A DNA stretch of 64,000 nt from Nicotiana tabacum (Eukaryota > Streptophyta > Magnoliopsida > Solanales > Solanaceae): the NCBI RefSeq assembly GCF_000715075.1, contig NC_134090.1, positions 47,995,792 to 48,059,791 of the forward strand, read 5' to 3'. Positions within the stretch are counted from its first letter, which is position 1. The number at the start of each line of letters is the position of its first letter. The notes beneath the pieces are model-generated. The model worked only from the letters and a program-made list of their open reading frames with translations. It was not told the DNA's origin and did not search any database. Positions 34,779 to 46,960 of the stretch are shown piece by piece. Both the position numbers and the translations under genes were made by a program.

Positions 34779-35334
34779 TGTAACGACCTGGCCGGTCATT
34801 TTAACAATTAACGTCCCGATCCCCTATTAACTGCTTTCCCCGTGTCTATTTCTGCTATTGTGAGTTGCCGGGAAGATTCGTTTGGAGTTTCGGAGTGTCT
34901 TGGGACACTTAGTCCCTAAATGAGAGCTTAAGCTTTAGAATTTGGACTGTAGTCAGAACAGTATGAAGATGACCTCGAAATGGGATTTCGTCGATTCTAT
35001 TAGCTCTGTTGGGTGATTTCGGGCTTAGGGGCGTGTTCGTATTGTGTTTTGGAGGTCCGTAGCTTATTTAGGCTTGAAATGCCAAAAGTTGAATTTTTGA
35101 AGTTTTTGGATCGGTAGTGAGATTTTTTATATAGGGGTCGGAATAGAATTCCGAGAGTTGGAGTATCTCCATAGTGTTGAATGTGACGTGTGTGCAAAAT
35201 TTTTGGTCATTCAGACGTGGTTTGATAGACTTTTTGATCAAAAATGGAAATTGGAAGTTTCGGAAATCCTTAGGCTTGGATCGGAGAGTGATTTGTGGTT
35301 TTAGCGTTGTTTGATGTGATTTGAGGGTTGGAAT

Positions 35335-37817
35335 TGTCACGCCCCAAACCTGGGGAGGCGTGATTGGCACCCGGTGTCGTACTGGCCCTAGCGAACCACT
35401 CTGCAACTTTCTTTTTTTCTTGTGCAACTATCATGGGCCAACATGGTCACAACTCGTAATGCACGGCTATAGGTGGGCCACAACTCTGTATCAATAAACT
35501 ATCTTTCTTACAACATGAATACATATGGGCCATCAAGGCCTCTGACATACAGCATAATCTGAACCTCTGTCTACAAAGCCTCTAAGATTATTCGACATCA
35601 AATGGGAAAGGGTAGCGGCCTATCCATAAGTCTGTAGCAAGACTCTGACATGATGACTCATAGACTCGGCTGCATACCAAATGAGGTGGAGTCTTACCGA
35701 TCCTTCGCTTAATGTTGACCTCGTCTACTATAAGGGTTCGTCAAACTGATTATCTATACCTGCAGGCCTGAATGCAGCATTCCCAAAAAAAAAAGACGCC
35801 AGTACGAATAATGTACTGAGTATGTAAGGTATGAAAACCATTACATAAAAGACATAGATCAAACATGGAATAACGAATTCCACATGTAAACCCAAATAAC
35901 TTTACGAATCCTGAAACATTTATAATGTCATACACGTGCATATGAATGTTGTGTCATGCATAGGTATAGGTGTACATAACATCATCAAGCCTCTGAGGGC
36001 ATCCCATCATATCATTTCGGCCACTGTGGGCAAAATCATCAACATATACCAGCTGATCAGGTGGTGATGCGTATATAACGCCATAATCTTTTCCCATATC
36101 CCATATACATATAATATACATATATATGCGTATATAACGCCATCTGGTGCCACTATGGGCAAAATCATCAACATATACCAGCTGATTAGGTGGTGGTGCG
36201 TATATAACGCCATAACCTTTTCCCATATCCCATATACATATATTTACATATATACGCGTATATAACGCCATCTGGTCATGCGTTAGTGTAAATGAATGCA
36301 ATGCATGAAATGCATAAGAAATACGTTAATAAGATTTTCTCGAAATGCCATAAAAACCGATATACCTTTCGAATAAACTTTATCAAATACTTATTTTTCT
36401 GTGGCAGTAAATCATCACTTTTGGTTGACCTCACCGTATCTTTCACTGCCTTAACCAAATAACTCCAAGAATTATAATTAATGGTAATGTAGTTGGCGAC
36501 AGGCTAGCATTCCTTAGCAAAGAGTACAACTCCACCAAGAGGCAGTCACAAAGAAAATTCTTGCAGAAGCAACCAGAATCATCTCTAGCAAGCATCACTT
36601 AGCAGACTTGCAGCTTTTATAAAATATTACTGATAAAAATTTGAATTTCCATTTGAATCCTTTTGTCATACTACAAAGCACCTGAGATTGATATAAAGCA
36701 CATGCGCACAAGTTTATGATCTCCTACAATAGGTGACGCACTGAAAAGTGAGGTTGTGAATGTATTTTTAATCTTGTATCAATTTTTCTAGCTCTTGCTT
36801 ATGTTTTTGTAGGCTTTGGATCATGTCCAAGATTGTGAATAAGAACATAGAAGCTAGTGAACTTCTCAAGCTACTTGGTCTTGCCATAATCATTTTTGGG
36901 TTGCCACCTTTCCAAAGTGACTAAGAGTCACTTATTTAGAAAGTGAGGGGTGGCACGTGCCGGTGGGCAAGATTATTCAAAAATTGATTTAATTAATTAG
37001 GTAATGACCCGTTATCCGATAATTAACTAATTACCCATGCAATTAAAAATTATCCCAAATTACTTAAAATACTACTCACTTTTAATACACTTTATATACC
37101 TTACTATAATATACTTTACTATCGTGGTCATGTGGTACCATATAAAATTAATACATACATTATTATTTTATTAAAATATTCATGTAAAAAAATGCACATA
37201 TTTTCTCAACTTATAATTTTCCTAATCTCATAAAAAGAATACAAATTTTCGTACGCTTAATTATTAAAATGGTAAAAAAGTAACCTTCTTTTCATGTGAG
37301 AAAATAATTTCTATCTTTATAATAAAGAAAATCTAATAAACTTCCTCATATTATGTGTATAATTTAAAATATACTCAAAAGTAGTAATATTAATAACTAT
37401 ATAAAATCATATTTTTCAACCTTTTTACAAAAACATTCCACTCAATTTAAATACCATATCAAAATGTATCTAACGGTGTCAAGGATGTTTTACCAACTTC
37501 ATTACAATATTTACTAAATTTTATGTATTTTATAAATACTTCTTGGTTCAGTTTACACAATTACTTATCAAGGATTGATGCAATCATACATATAGTAAAT
37601 TACGTGTATGGCTTAGAGCTGGCATGGAGGTAATAAATTTCTATTTTTATTATTTTGCTAACATCAGGATATGAACAATGTAGGATCTATTTTTGAAAGT
37701 CTCAATCGATAAGAGGTCTTTAATTCAAGTTACTGTACTCCCTTCGTCTCATATTAACAATCGTGGTCATTAAAAGTAGTGTCTCAAATCCTCTGTAGAA
37801 AAGTACGGGATATAACA
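35335..37817 (+). mobile_element. solo-LTR-like insertion inside the 3' LTR (2483 bp)
   Basis: Begins TGTCACGCCCC and ends GGATATAACA (TG...CA), flanked by the 5-bp duplication GGAAT (35330-35334 and 37818-37822). The uninterrupted site is seen in the 5' LTR. No primer-binding site, polypurine tract or coding was found, so a solo LTR is the simplest reading; which strand it reads on is a guess. Its first 30 bases fold on themselves (TCACGCC with GGCGTGA). Near its right end (37738-37775) lies CTCCCTTCGTCTCATATTAA, typical of a Stowaway-type MITE terminus, without a detected partner. Confidence 0.8.
36021..36272. repeat. tandem duplication of 129 bp within the solo LTR
   Basis: Two units starting CCACTGTGGGCAAAATCATC (36021) and CCACTATGGGCAAAATCATC (36150). 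Each contains GCGTATATAACGCCAT twice with an ATATAC-rich spacer. Confidence 0.88.
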
Positions 37818-39983
37818 GGAATAAGTTCGTATGATGTTTTAGGATTGGTTGGCATGTTTTGGTTGAGGTCCTGGGGGCATCAGGTGCTTAATGGAAGTAG
37901 AATTGGACTTATGAGAAATCTGAAGTCGGCTGGATCTGTCATAACCACACATGCATGCATGGGACCGCAGGTGCGGGCCCGCAGAAGCAACGGAGAAGTC
38001 GCAGATGCGGCTGGGCGTTTGGAGTTCTGAAGTCGCAGGTGCGAGAGCTGGAGCGGACCTGTGAGACCGCAAGTGCGGTAGAAGAAGCGCAGGCGCGGCC
38101 CAGTACTTTAAGTGGAATTTCGCAGATGCGCACCTAGGACCACAAGTGCGGGTCCGCAGGTGTGAGGAAAAAGCCGCAGGTGCGGAAACCCTAGGCCAGA
38201 ACCTATATAAGGTTTCAGCCGCGATTTTGCCCATTCTTTCACCATTTTCATCCGGGATTTGAGCTTTTTGGGAGGTTTTTAAGAGGGAATTCAAGGGAGC
38301 TTCGAGGAGGTAAGATTTTTGGAACCCAAACTCGTTATTATAGTATTATTCTACTGATTTGGCAAGAAATTTATGGAAAAAAAGGGTTAAATTTGGGGGT
38401 TTAGGGTTTGAAATTGGAGATTTGGAATTGGGGATTTGAGGGGTTGTTTGTGGTCCGATTTTCATGTATTTGGTATGTATGAACTCGTGAGAGTGTGAGG
38501 ATTCTAGTTTTGCAAATTTTATCCGATCCGAGACATGGGCCTGGGGGACTTTTTGGGCGATCTTCCTAATTTCGTGTGTTAGCTTCGAATTAATTAGTGT
38601 AATTGGTTACTTGAAGTCATATTTACATTATGCAATTCATTTGAATAGATTTGGGCCATTTGGAGTCGGATACTCATGGCAAGAACGTGATATCGAGTTG
38701 ATTGAGCTGGTTCGAGGTAACTGACATGTCTAACCTTGTGGGGGAGGGGGGAGGGAACTCTCCTTAGGATTTGGTATTGTTGAGATATGAAATGACTTGT
38801 ACGTGAGGTGACGAGTGCGTACATATGCTAATTGTTGAAAATCCTGATTTTTATTAAGTAACTATAAATGTGTTTTTCTTTCTTGTTGTACATAATTTGC
38901 AATTTAAGCCTACTGTTAGTTTAGGAAAGTATGTCTAAGTGACTTAATTGCTTTACTTGTTCAAACTGCTTTATTTGAATTCTATACAGCATGCTAGGTT
39001 AGAAACACCTGTTGTACCTTGGTATGAAATTGGATTGAATTGAATACTCTTCGTGTTGCTGCTGTGTGTTTACTTTGAGACTACAGGACGGTATCCCAGG
39101 AGATCCCCCTGTTTGTTTACTTTGGGACTACGGATCGGTATTCCGGTAGATCCCCCTGCACATTTATATTTGGGACTACGGGACATCACCCGGTAGATCC
39201 CCTATACTGGGTATTTACTTTGGGACTACGGATTGGTATTCCAGGAGTTTCCCCTGCATCTTTATGATTCGGACTACAGGACGGTATCCCAAGAGATCCT
39301 CTGGACATTTACGTTTGGGACAATGGGACGGTATTCCGAGTGATCCCTTGCTGCTATTTCTATATACTGAGTTAGATTCTTTCTGTGTTTTTATTTGTTA
39401 TAGATAGTTAGCACTTAAATTATATTGTCGTATTCTATGCTGTTTTACCTTGTTTTTCATCTATAATCAATATGGCCTTGACTTTCCTCGTCACTACCCG
39501 ACCGAGGTTAGGCTTGGCACTTACTGAGTACCGCTGTGGTGTACTTACGCCCTTCCTACACATGTTTTTTCATGTGCAGATCCAGATACTTCGGCTCAAC
39601 CCTACCATCCTTGAGGCGAGACAATTCTTCAGAGACTTCGAGGTATATCTGTCGCGTTCGCAGACCAAGGAGTCCCTCTCCATTCTCTCTTGTAGTTACA
39701 GACCTTCTATATTTACTTTGATTTAGACATTCTGGAGTTAGAGCACTTTGTAGTATCCTTAGCTTGTGATTTCATGAGATTTCAGGTTTTGGGAGATCTT
39801 TTCAGTTGAGAGTGTGTATTTGTATATGCCGAGCGGCATCTTAAACATTTTCATTATGTTTATCCGCAATTTCTATTAATTTTTATCTGTTGTTTTCTTT
39901 TTCCATAAATTGTTAGGTTTACCTAGTCGTAGAGACTAGGTGTCGTCACGATAGTTCACGGAGGGCGAACTAGGATCGTGACA

Positions 39984-40735
39984 TAAGGATTGTGCTTACA
40001 GGAGTAGCATGAGTTAAGGGAGATTGAGGTGGTGCCTCGATCTACAAATTCAGCAACAAGTAGCTTCCCTCCATTTGGGGGCAATTGCAGGTTGAATACA
40101 ATATTTCGAGTTTCTATAGCTTCCTCTACAAATGAAAACTGCACAAAATGAGACATCAAGTTAAAATCCACTAAAACAAGAAATTTCGTATGAGGCCGAG
40201 AGAAAACCAAAAAAAATATAGTGCTTACAGAAACAAAGCAGTGATTTTTAATAGCATCCATCTAGAAATTTTTCACAGCATCCGTCTTTCTAAGTAGCTG
40301 TTGTACCGCTTTCAAGGTAAAATGACGGAGAAAATTCTCGATCAAGAGAGAATTAGTAGGCACTTTTGATGATGGGGTAACTGTTACAATCAACACAGTA
40401 ATATTATTCATACCATATACATCCAGAGTATACTCATTTCACCAACAAAGAAGTTGCAACTCACCCACACGTTCTTTTGGTGCTTCCTCTGTGGCCACTG
40501 AATCAGATCTAGAGAAACTACATCTGAAAGAAACCTGGAAAAAATTCTTGGGGTATTTGAGGCCACAACATCACCTTTCTTGTTCTTAAGAATTTTAAGA
40601 TCTTCTGAATTCCATCTACACTGCCTCTTTAAATATCATTGCTCCCAGCTGATGTTCCTTGATCTACAACAATACATAGAAAATAAGATTGGGGCAGATC
40701 TAGGAGCCTTCTAGAGCAATGATACAAATATTAAT
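39984..40735 (-). pseudogene. ACINUS-like pseudogene, upstream part (three exons)
   Basis: The first five bases are the right copy of the target duplication TAAGG. On the minus strand, exon 40465-40663 (acceptor TAG at 40664-40666) holds the SAGSND...NSEDLKILKNKKGDVV region; a one-base deletion in the GATATTA-AAG stretch shifts the frame. Exon 40229-40380 encodes the start of the RRM (KVPTNSLLIENFLRHFTLKA). Exon 39984-40138 encodes the RRM end (FSFVEEAIETRNIVFNLQLP, GGKLLVAEFVD). Introns 40139-40228 and 40381-40464 keep GT-AG ends. About 24 bases of the last exon after FVD are missing. The order continues at 26952 across the retrotransposon. Confidence 0.88.
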
Positions 40736-41045
40736 TTGGTAAAATTATAAACTTTTTTTAGCTAACTATTTTTAAAACTTATCCCGAAAAATTATTTAAA
40801 AAAAATAGTTGACAATTTAATTCAATATTAAAAAGAGCATCTTTAATGTTCCCTTCTTAGATTGACCCCTCATTTTTTTAAATTCAGGAAGATAGATGGG
40901 AAGAAGTTTTAAAATTTATAGTTCGTACTGAGTGAAATGAGAGCTTCTTAAAACTTGAGTTGTGCAATTTCCCCCACTCTCAATGCAAGTAGGTTTGTGT
41001 GGTTAGAACACAAGACACTAGTACATCTAGGTCCATCTGGATACA
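40736..41045. other. AT-rich stretch without recognisable features
   Basis: Homology to the ACINUS intron stops near 40735 and the LTR-like repeat starts at 41046. Nothing was recognised between them. Confidence 0.5.
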
Positions 41046-42489
41046 TGATGGTGGGATAGAATATTGTATTTTAGTTGCTTATTGCACTCTAATTTACTGT
41101 ACTTTACTTGTGTTTAAGCTTTAATTGGTAGTGTTTTGCACTGATTGTGTATTTTATGCTTTGTAGGAGATGATGTCGAGTTAAGAAGATGTTCTGGAGC
41201 TAAAGTGAATAATTGGAGCTTTGAAGTGTGAGTAAAAATCAATGAATTAAACCAAGGTCGCATCCGGGGCTCGTGGACCGGCGTTGCATATGAAAGTTGG
41301 AAGAAAGAGCAAGGGCTAGAGTAAAAAAGTACTAGTGTGTTGCATAAGGCGTGACTTTAAGCGTCTACCAAATTTTGTCTGAAGTTTGAGAAGTTCAGAG
41401 ACTTGGAGTTTTTGGGTCTGATAGAAAAATACACTAATGCTAGGCATAGTGTGTGGCATAGTGTATAGCATCGGTACAATATTTTATCAGACAAGTAAGT
41501 TCAGAGAATTTACAACCGAGCAAATTACAAGTGAGATGCATGAAATGTAAAAGGTTTGTAGGTTTTTTCACATCGGCTCAAAGAGGGTAGTTTCGTCTGG
41601 GTTCATTCCTACTTGGTATAAATACACTAGAAATACGTTTTTGAGAGGATGTTGGACATACTTTCGACCTAAGAAAGCTAAGGATGAGTTTGAAGAACAA
41701 AAGCACAAGGATTTCATCATTCCTTCTTCACTCAAGACCCGAGTTTGGATCGAATCTATATTTTCCTATGCTTTAATTATATTTATGATGAATTTCTCCA
41801 TGTCGATGGAGTAGTTCTTTTTAGGATTTGATGGATTTGGTGTATTGATGATTGTTTATGGATTATAACTCTAGTTTTATGTTTTAATCATTTTGGAAGA
41901 TTTAATTGTTGCATTTATATTCACTAGTTCATGTAATCGAGAGAGGAATAACCTGTGATATCTTTGCATTATATTGTTGGTTGTGTTCATAGATTCTTCT
42001 AAGTAATCGAGAGAGGCTAGTTGAATCATTGATTAAACCAAGTTAGGAGAATAATCAAAAGAGGTTTTTCTAAAGACCAATCCACTACGTATTCTTGCAT
42101 ATCTTCACAGTGCTTAATTTGGTTCGTCTTGTGAGGTTAAGGCTTAATCGAGAGAGGAGTTTCTACTGAACGTTTGAACTAATAATTGAGTGAATTCGAG
42201 ATACTCATTTGAACATTAGAAGTAAATTATCTAGAGTTAAATCCCAAACAATTATCTTGCACCTATTCCTCTCAAAACCCCATCTTCTCCCACTGATAAC
42301 CTTATTTGCTTCTTCCTTGTCACGATAGTTACTAGTCAATAGCTTTAGATTCTTAGTTAATTTTAATTATTAATCATATAAATCTCAATTGTTGATCCAC
42401 CTAGATAGCAATCAAGCTAAAAATTACGAGAATACTGTTTAAATCCAATCCCTGTGGATACGATACTATACTATACTATCTTTGATTAG
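41046..42489 (+). repeat. Athila-like LTR, plus-oriented (left arm of inverted repeat)
   Basis: Starts TGATGGTGGGATAGAATATT and ends CTTTGATTAG. It is collinear, inverted, with 45432-46907 over about 1.45 kb, including the block GGGTTCATTCCTACTTGGTA and the AATCGAGAGAGG repeats. A TATAAATA box lies at 41617-41624. Confidence 0.88.
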
Positions 42490-42652
42490 TTTTTCTTCTC
42501 AACTTTTCTATCTCTAACTCCTACAACTAACAAAAAAAACTAATATACACACATACATACATACAAATATCCCTCACCCCACACTTTAAGTTGTGGCATG
42601 TCCCTATGGCACACAGTTAAAAAGCATAAGTAAAGGAAACTTCTTTAAATAT

Positions 42653-43449
42653 CTAGTCGAGGTCTGAGTCGAAGTCGGGCTCTATTCCTCGCCCCCGAAC
42701 TAATGCGCACATCCATGCGGACAACTTTTTCTCATCCTTTTTTGGGTGCATTCCACACTTATCTTTCTCGCTCACCGCATCCTTCTCTTTCGAGCCCTTT
42801 AACTTCCACTCAACACTCGCAGCTGGTTTGTCCTTTTGTGCCCCATTTGCTACATCCATCTTAAAAGTCAAATTCTTCGCACTAACTCTAAGCATAAGTT
42901 TTCTCTCGTGTATATCTAATATAGATCTACCCATCACTAAGAATGGTCTTCCTAGGATGAGAGGGACCTCCTTGTTTTCCTCCATATTTACCACTATAAA
43001 ATTCACAGGACATACGAACTTATCCACTCAAACTATCACATCTTCCACTATCGCCTGGGGTGTTATAGTCATTTGGTCTGCCAGCTGCAAAGATAAAGGT
43101 GCAGACCTTATCTTTATCTCTTTTCCAGTTTTTTGTAGATAGATAAAGGCATTAAATTAATTGAAGCACCAAAATCACATAAGGATTTATCAAAATTAAT
43201 AGTTCCCAAAGAGCAAGGTATCGTAAAACTCCCTGGATCTCCACACTTTTTTGGGAGTTTATTTTGCAATATCGAAATGCAATGCTCTGTGAGCTTGACC
43301 ACTAAGGTCTTCTCTATTTTCCTCTTCTTTGTAAGGATCTCTATCAAGAATTTAGCATAATCAGGCATCTGTGAGAGCAATTCTATGAATGGTAAGTTTA
43401 CATGAACCTGTTTCAGCACATCCAGAAATCTCTCGAACTGCTTGTCCAA
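42653..43449 (-). pseudogene. Athila-like gag end and aspartic protease, broken
   Basis: On the minus strand: FLDVLKQVHVNLPFIELLSQ, MPDYAKFLIEILTKKRKI, then the protease active-site region INFDKSLCDFGASINLMPL (the family has CDLGAS, so the catalytic Asp is kept). A frameshift follows IYKKLEK, with a TGA in place of Arg in the linker before VDKFVCPVNFIVVN (about 43025). The rest (PLILGRPFLVMGRSILDIHE) ends at 42653 after an acidic tail, DFDSDLD. The protease would cleave Gag. The reading frame stops before any RT sequence. Confidence 0.85.
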
Positions 43450-43909
43450 TTTTTCTCTACTTATCTTTTGGGGAAAAGGTAAAGCAGGAATATGCTTACT
43501 CTCCTCAAGTTCCTCCCTTCTCGAGTTTTCTTCCTTCTTCTTTTATGAGCTTCCGTCTAGCCTTTCTTCTTCTTATTAACATCACTTTTCAGCTCTCCCC
43601 ACATTCTTTTTCAAGTCTCATATATTTTGGTATTAGGGTGAGATCTTTCAACACTTGCCCACTTCTCAACGTTACAGCATTTAGTTTCTTTGGGATTTCT
43701 TTTTGTATCAACCAGGAGCGTTCTCGAGACCCTCTCAAACATTAGAGTAGCTATTTGCCCAACCTGTCTTTCCAGGTTTCGAAAAAATGTGCCATTTCTG
43801 TGATAGCTACACCATGGACATCAAGCCTCTCATCTGTCTTGATAATGAAGGCCTTCATTAGATCTTCCATGCTAGACTGATCAGACTTTGGAGGCTAATA
43901 CTGCTACCT

Positions 43910-45114
43910 CTACTGATTTTGAAAACATGGAGCTCCTTGTCCCTGGGGACTAGAGTTACTTTGCTGCCATGAGTTTAGGCTACCATTTGGAAAGTTCCAC
44001 AAAAAGTTTGGGTGCCTCTGTCCCATAGGATTGAAATTATTACCACTCTGGTAGTTGCCTATATCAAAGCTTCCCATAGCATTTACCACTTCTTCTGCAA
44101 CTATGGCCTGACACTCATGCGTTGGATGACCCATTCTACAGAAATCACAAACTCGTGATGTTTGAGTCTAGGTCTTGGCTAAGGTCAGCTTTCTTATCTC
44201 TTTGGCCATGACATCTGGTTGGGCTTGCACCGCTATATTGGAATCTACTTGATGAACCCCGACTGATTTTTTTCTATCATTGCTCTCAGAAGGCCACTGG
44301 TTAGCATCTTCACAGAGCTCATCAAGTATTGCCACAATCTTCTCAAGAGTCTTCTTCATTAAAGAACCTCCAACTGCAGTGTTCAGAGTTCTTCGTGAAT
44401 GAAGTGTCAGTCCATCCCAAAATTCTTAGAGTTGCATCCAAAATTCAATCCCATTATGTTGACACTTCCTCACTATCTCCTTAAATCTTTCCCAAGCCTC
44501 GAAAACTATTTCGGTGTTCGTCTGGAAAAAGTTGTGAATTTCCCTTCTGAACTTCATTGTTTTTGTAGCTGAGAAGTATTTGTCAAGAAAATTTCTAGTC
44601 ATATCTTCCCATGTCCTGATCGAACCATTGGTATGCTACAAAGCCAGTACTTCGCGTCATCTTTTAGTGAAAAGGGGAATGCCCTTAAGTAGACTGCATC
44701 ATTTGATACTCTATTGTATTAGAAGGTGTTCATGATTTCTTCAAAATCCATCAAGTGAGTGTTAGGATCTTCGTGAATCTTCCCTCTGAAAATGCAGTTG
44801 TTTTGGATAGTTTGAAGCAAGTCTTGCTTCAACTCAAAGTTATTCGCTGCTATTGGTGGAGGTCTAATACTGGACAGTCCCTGATTATAGACTGGTCTGG
44901 CATAATCTAACAATGCTCTATCAGGACTGGGTACTGCATTCTCAAACTAATCTTCAATAAATGGTCGATAAAGATTGAATCTTCGACCCCATCATCATTG
45001 ACAGTCTCATTAGAAGCTCTACGGACTACCTCAGCTACTATCCTTGCAGCTTCTTCTCTGTTGTGCTGCTTCTCTTGCAGCTAGATTTGCCCTATATTCA
45101 CCGTTATTAGCCAT
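43910..45114 (-). pseudogene. Athila-like gag, broken
   Basis: Starts near 45114 (MANNGEYRANLAAREAAQQR). A frameshift leads to RIVAEVVRRASNETVND, another to YARPVYNQGLSSIRPPPIAA, NNFELKQDLLQTIQNN and NTHLMDFEEIMNTF. The core gag domain (44400-44700) is scattered over frames with stops. The zinc-knuckle region near 44110-44160 reads CDFCRMGHPTHECQ, one residue shorter than CX2CX4HX4C. The N/G/Q-rich tail (YQSGNNFNPMGQRHPNF) follows. Confidence 0.85.
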
Positions 45115-45373
45115 GTGTTCTTGGGTTGAAGGTTATACAAGGAAATTTCCGGTGAGTTATTTCTCTTTCCTCAACTTTCGCATACTTTTTCTACCTCTGG
45201 GTTGTATGGAATCAATTCCTTTGAAGAAGATGGAGTCATACACCAAAGGAGTCAATTTGTTGCCTGCACACGGAAGAGGAAACCCGTGAAGAATAAAAAA
45301 GAAAAATAAAATAAAATAAAATAAATTTCGGTATTAGCACCAAAATACTATTTTGAACACTATTGATTTCCAA

Positions 45374-45391
45374 TCGCCGACAACGGCACCA
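45374..45391 (-). other. primer-binding site, tRNA-Asp type, three mismatches
   Basis: The minus strand reads TGGTGCCGTTGTCGGCGA; the usual Athila-type site is TGGCGCCGTTGCCGGGGA. It lies between the right LTR and gag and confirms minus-strand orientation. Confidence 0.75.
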
Positions 45392-45431
45392 AAACTTGAC
45401 GAGCGAAAAACACACACGTAAATTATGCTCG

Positions 45432-46907
45432 CTAATCAAAGATAATATAGTATAATATTGTATCTACATGGATTGGATTTAAACAGTATTCTCGTAGTTT
45501 CTAGCTTGATTGCTATCTAGGTGGACAACCAGTTAAGATTTATATGATTAATAATTAAAATTAACTAAGAATCTAAAGCTATTGACTAATGACTATCGAG
45601 ACAAGGAATAAGCAAATAAGGTTATCAGTGAGAGAAGGTGGGGTTTTGATAGGATATGTGCAAGATAATTATTCGGGATCTAACTCTAGATAATTCACTT
45701 CTAATATTCAAGTGAATCTCTCGAATTCACTCAATTATTGGTTCAAGCGTTCAGCAGAAACTCCTCTCTTTATTAAGCCCTAACCTCACAGTCGAACCAA
45801 ATTAGCACTGTGAAGATATGTAAGAATGCATAGTGGATTTGTCTTTAGGAAAACCTCTTTCGATTATTCTCCTAACTAGGTTTAATCAACTATTCAACTA
45901 GCCTCTTTCAATTACTTAGAAGAATCTATGAACTCAACCAACAATATAGTGCAAAGATATCACAAGTTATGCCTCTCTCGGTTACATGAACTAGTGAATA
46001 TAGATGCAACAATTAAATCTTCCAAAATGATTCAATACATAAAATTAGAGTTATACCCCCACAAACATTCATCAATACACCAAATCCATCAAACCCTAAA
46101 GAGAACTACTCCATAGATATGGGGAAATTCATCACAAATATAATTAAAGTATAGAAAAATATAGATTCGATCCAAACTCGGGTCTTGAGTGAAGAATGAA
46201 TGATGAAATCCTTATGCTTGTGTTCTTCCAACTCCTCCTTAGCTTCCTTAGGTCGAAAGTGTGTCCAAACTCCTCTCATAAACTTGTTTCTAGTGTATTT
46301 GTACCAAGTAGGAATGAACCCGGACAAAACTACCCTCTTTGAATCGAAGTGGGAAAACCTACAAACTTTTTACACTTCACGCGCCGCACTATGCCACGTA
46401 GGGTGCATAGCATTAGTGCAATTTGCTCGATTGTAAACTCTCTGAACTTAGCTTGTCTAACAAAATTTTGTACTGATGCGATGCACTACGCCACGCACTA
46501 TGCCTAGCATTAGTGTATATTCTGTCAGAGCCAAAAACTCCAAGTCTCTGAACTTCTCAAACTTCTGACAAAATTTTGTACTAATGCGATGCTTAATGTC
46601 ACGCCTTATGCGACGCACTAGTACTTTTTTCATCTAGCCCTTGGTCTTTCTTCCAACTTTCATATGCAACGCCGGTCCACGATCCCTGGACACGATCCTG
46701 GTTTAGTTCTTTGGCTTTTACTCAGACTTCAAAGATCCAATTATTCGATTTAGCTGCAGAACATCTTCTTAACTCGGCATCATCTCCTAAAAAGCATAAA
46801 ACACACAATCAGTGCAAAACACTACCAATTAAAGCTCAAACACAAGTAAAGTGCAGTGAATTAGAGTGCAATAAGCGATTAAAATACGGGATTATAGCCT
46901 ACCATCA
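45432..46907 (-). repeat. Athila-like LTR, minus-oriented (right arm of inverted repeat)
   Basis: Starts TGATGGTAGGCTATAATCCC at 46907 on the minus strand and is collinear with 41046-42489. The TATA box of the left copy is TACAAATA here (46295-46302). The exact U5 end toward the primer-binding site (45392-45431) is not resolved, because the left copy diverges there. Confidence 0.85.
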
Positions 46908-46960
46908 ATACATCACATAAGTACTGCCTAAGTCTACGTAGAATGTTTCTCCAATGTCTA
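46908..46960 (-). pseudogene. ACINUS-like intron fragment between two retroelements
   Basis: Plus-strand GAATGTTTCTCCAATGTCT corresponds to GAATGTTTCTCCAATCTCT at 63788-63806 in the intron of the open copy. The same intron continues at 60040 (GTCTGTACTCATTCTTTCCA against CTCTGTACTCATCTTTTACA) after the Tat element. The last five bases GTCTA are the left target duplication. Confidence 0.7.

Larger units (their letters stand above)
26953..39983 (+). mobile_element. Tekay/Del-like chromovirus, structurally complete, with nested insertion
   Basis: LTRs at 26953-29646 and 34779-39983 flank a 5.1-kb internal domain ordered primer-binding site, gag, protease, RT, RNase H, integrase, chromodomain-like tail and polypurine tract. 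The 5-bp target duplication TAAGG (26948-26952 and 39984-39988) is perfect. Removing the element plus one TAAGG rejoins the ACINUS exon in frame. The 3' LTR is split by a 2483-bp insertion; without it the LTRs are 2694 and about 2717 bp. All genes carry multiple stops or frameshifts, so it cannot move on its own. Confidence 0.93.
34779..39983 (+). repeat. 3' LTR of the plus-strand Tekay-like element, interrupted
   Basis: LTR sequence occupies 34779-35334 and 37818-39983. The second part resumes GGAATAAGTTCGTATGATG, as in the 5' LTR at 27476. It ends GGATCGTGACA, followed by the target duplication TAAGG. It carries the same CAGGTG cluster, TATA box (38203-38212), ~50-bp repeats (39071-39350) and U5 stem-loop (39921-39941) as the 5' copy. 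Confidence 0.92.
41046..46907 (-). mobile_element. Athila-like gag-pro remnant with LTRs in inverted orientation
   Basis: The internal region (42490-45431) reads on the minus strand: a tRNA-Asp-type primer-binding site, gag, then protease, ending in a purine-rich tract near 42575-42590. The right LTR (46907 to 45432) is correctly oriented as a 5' LTR. The left LTR (41046-42489) is the same sequence but reads on the plus strand, so the two LTRs form an inverted instead of a direct repeat. RT, RNase H and integrase are absent. No target duplication was found. A later inversion or recombination between two elements probably produced this arrangement. Confidence 0.75.

Noticed and set aside
35954..36301. 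115-codon minus-strand open frame
   Set aside because: It arises from the 129-bp tandem duplication, whose length is a multiple of three, so it stays open without being coding.
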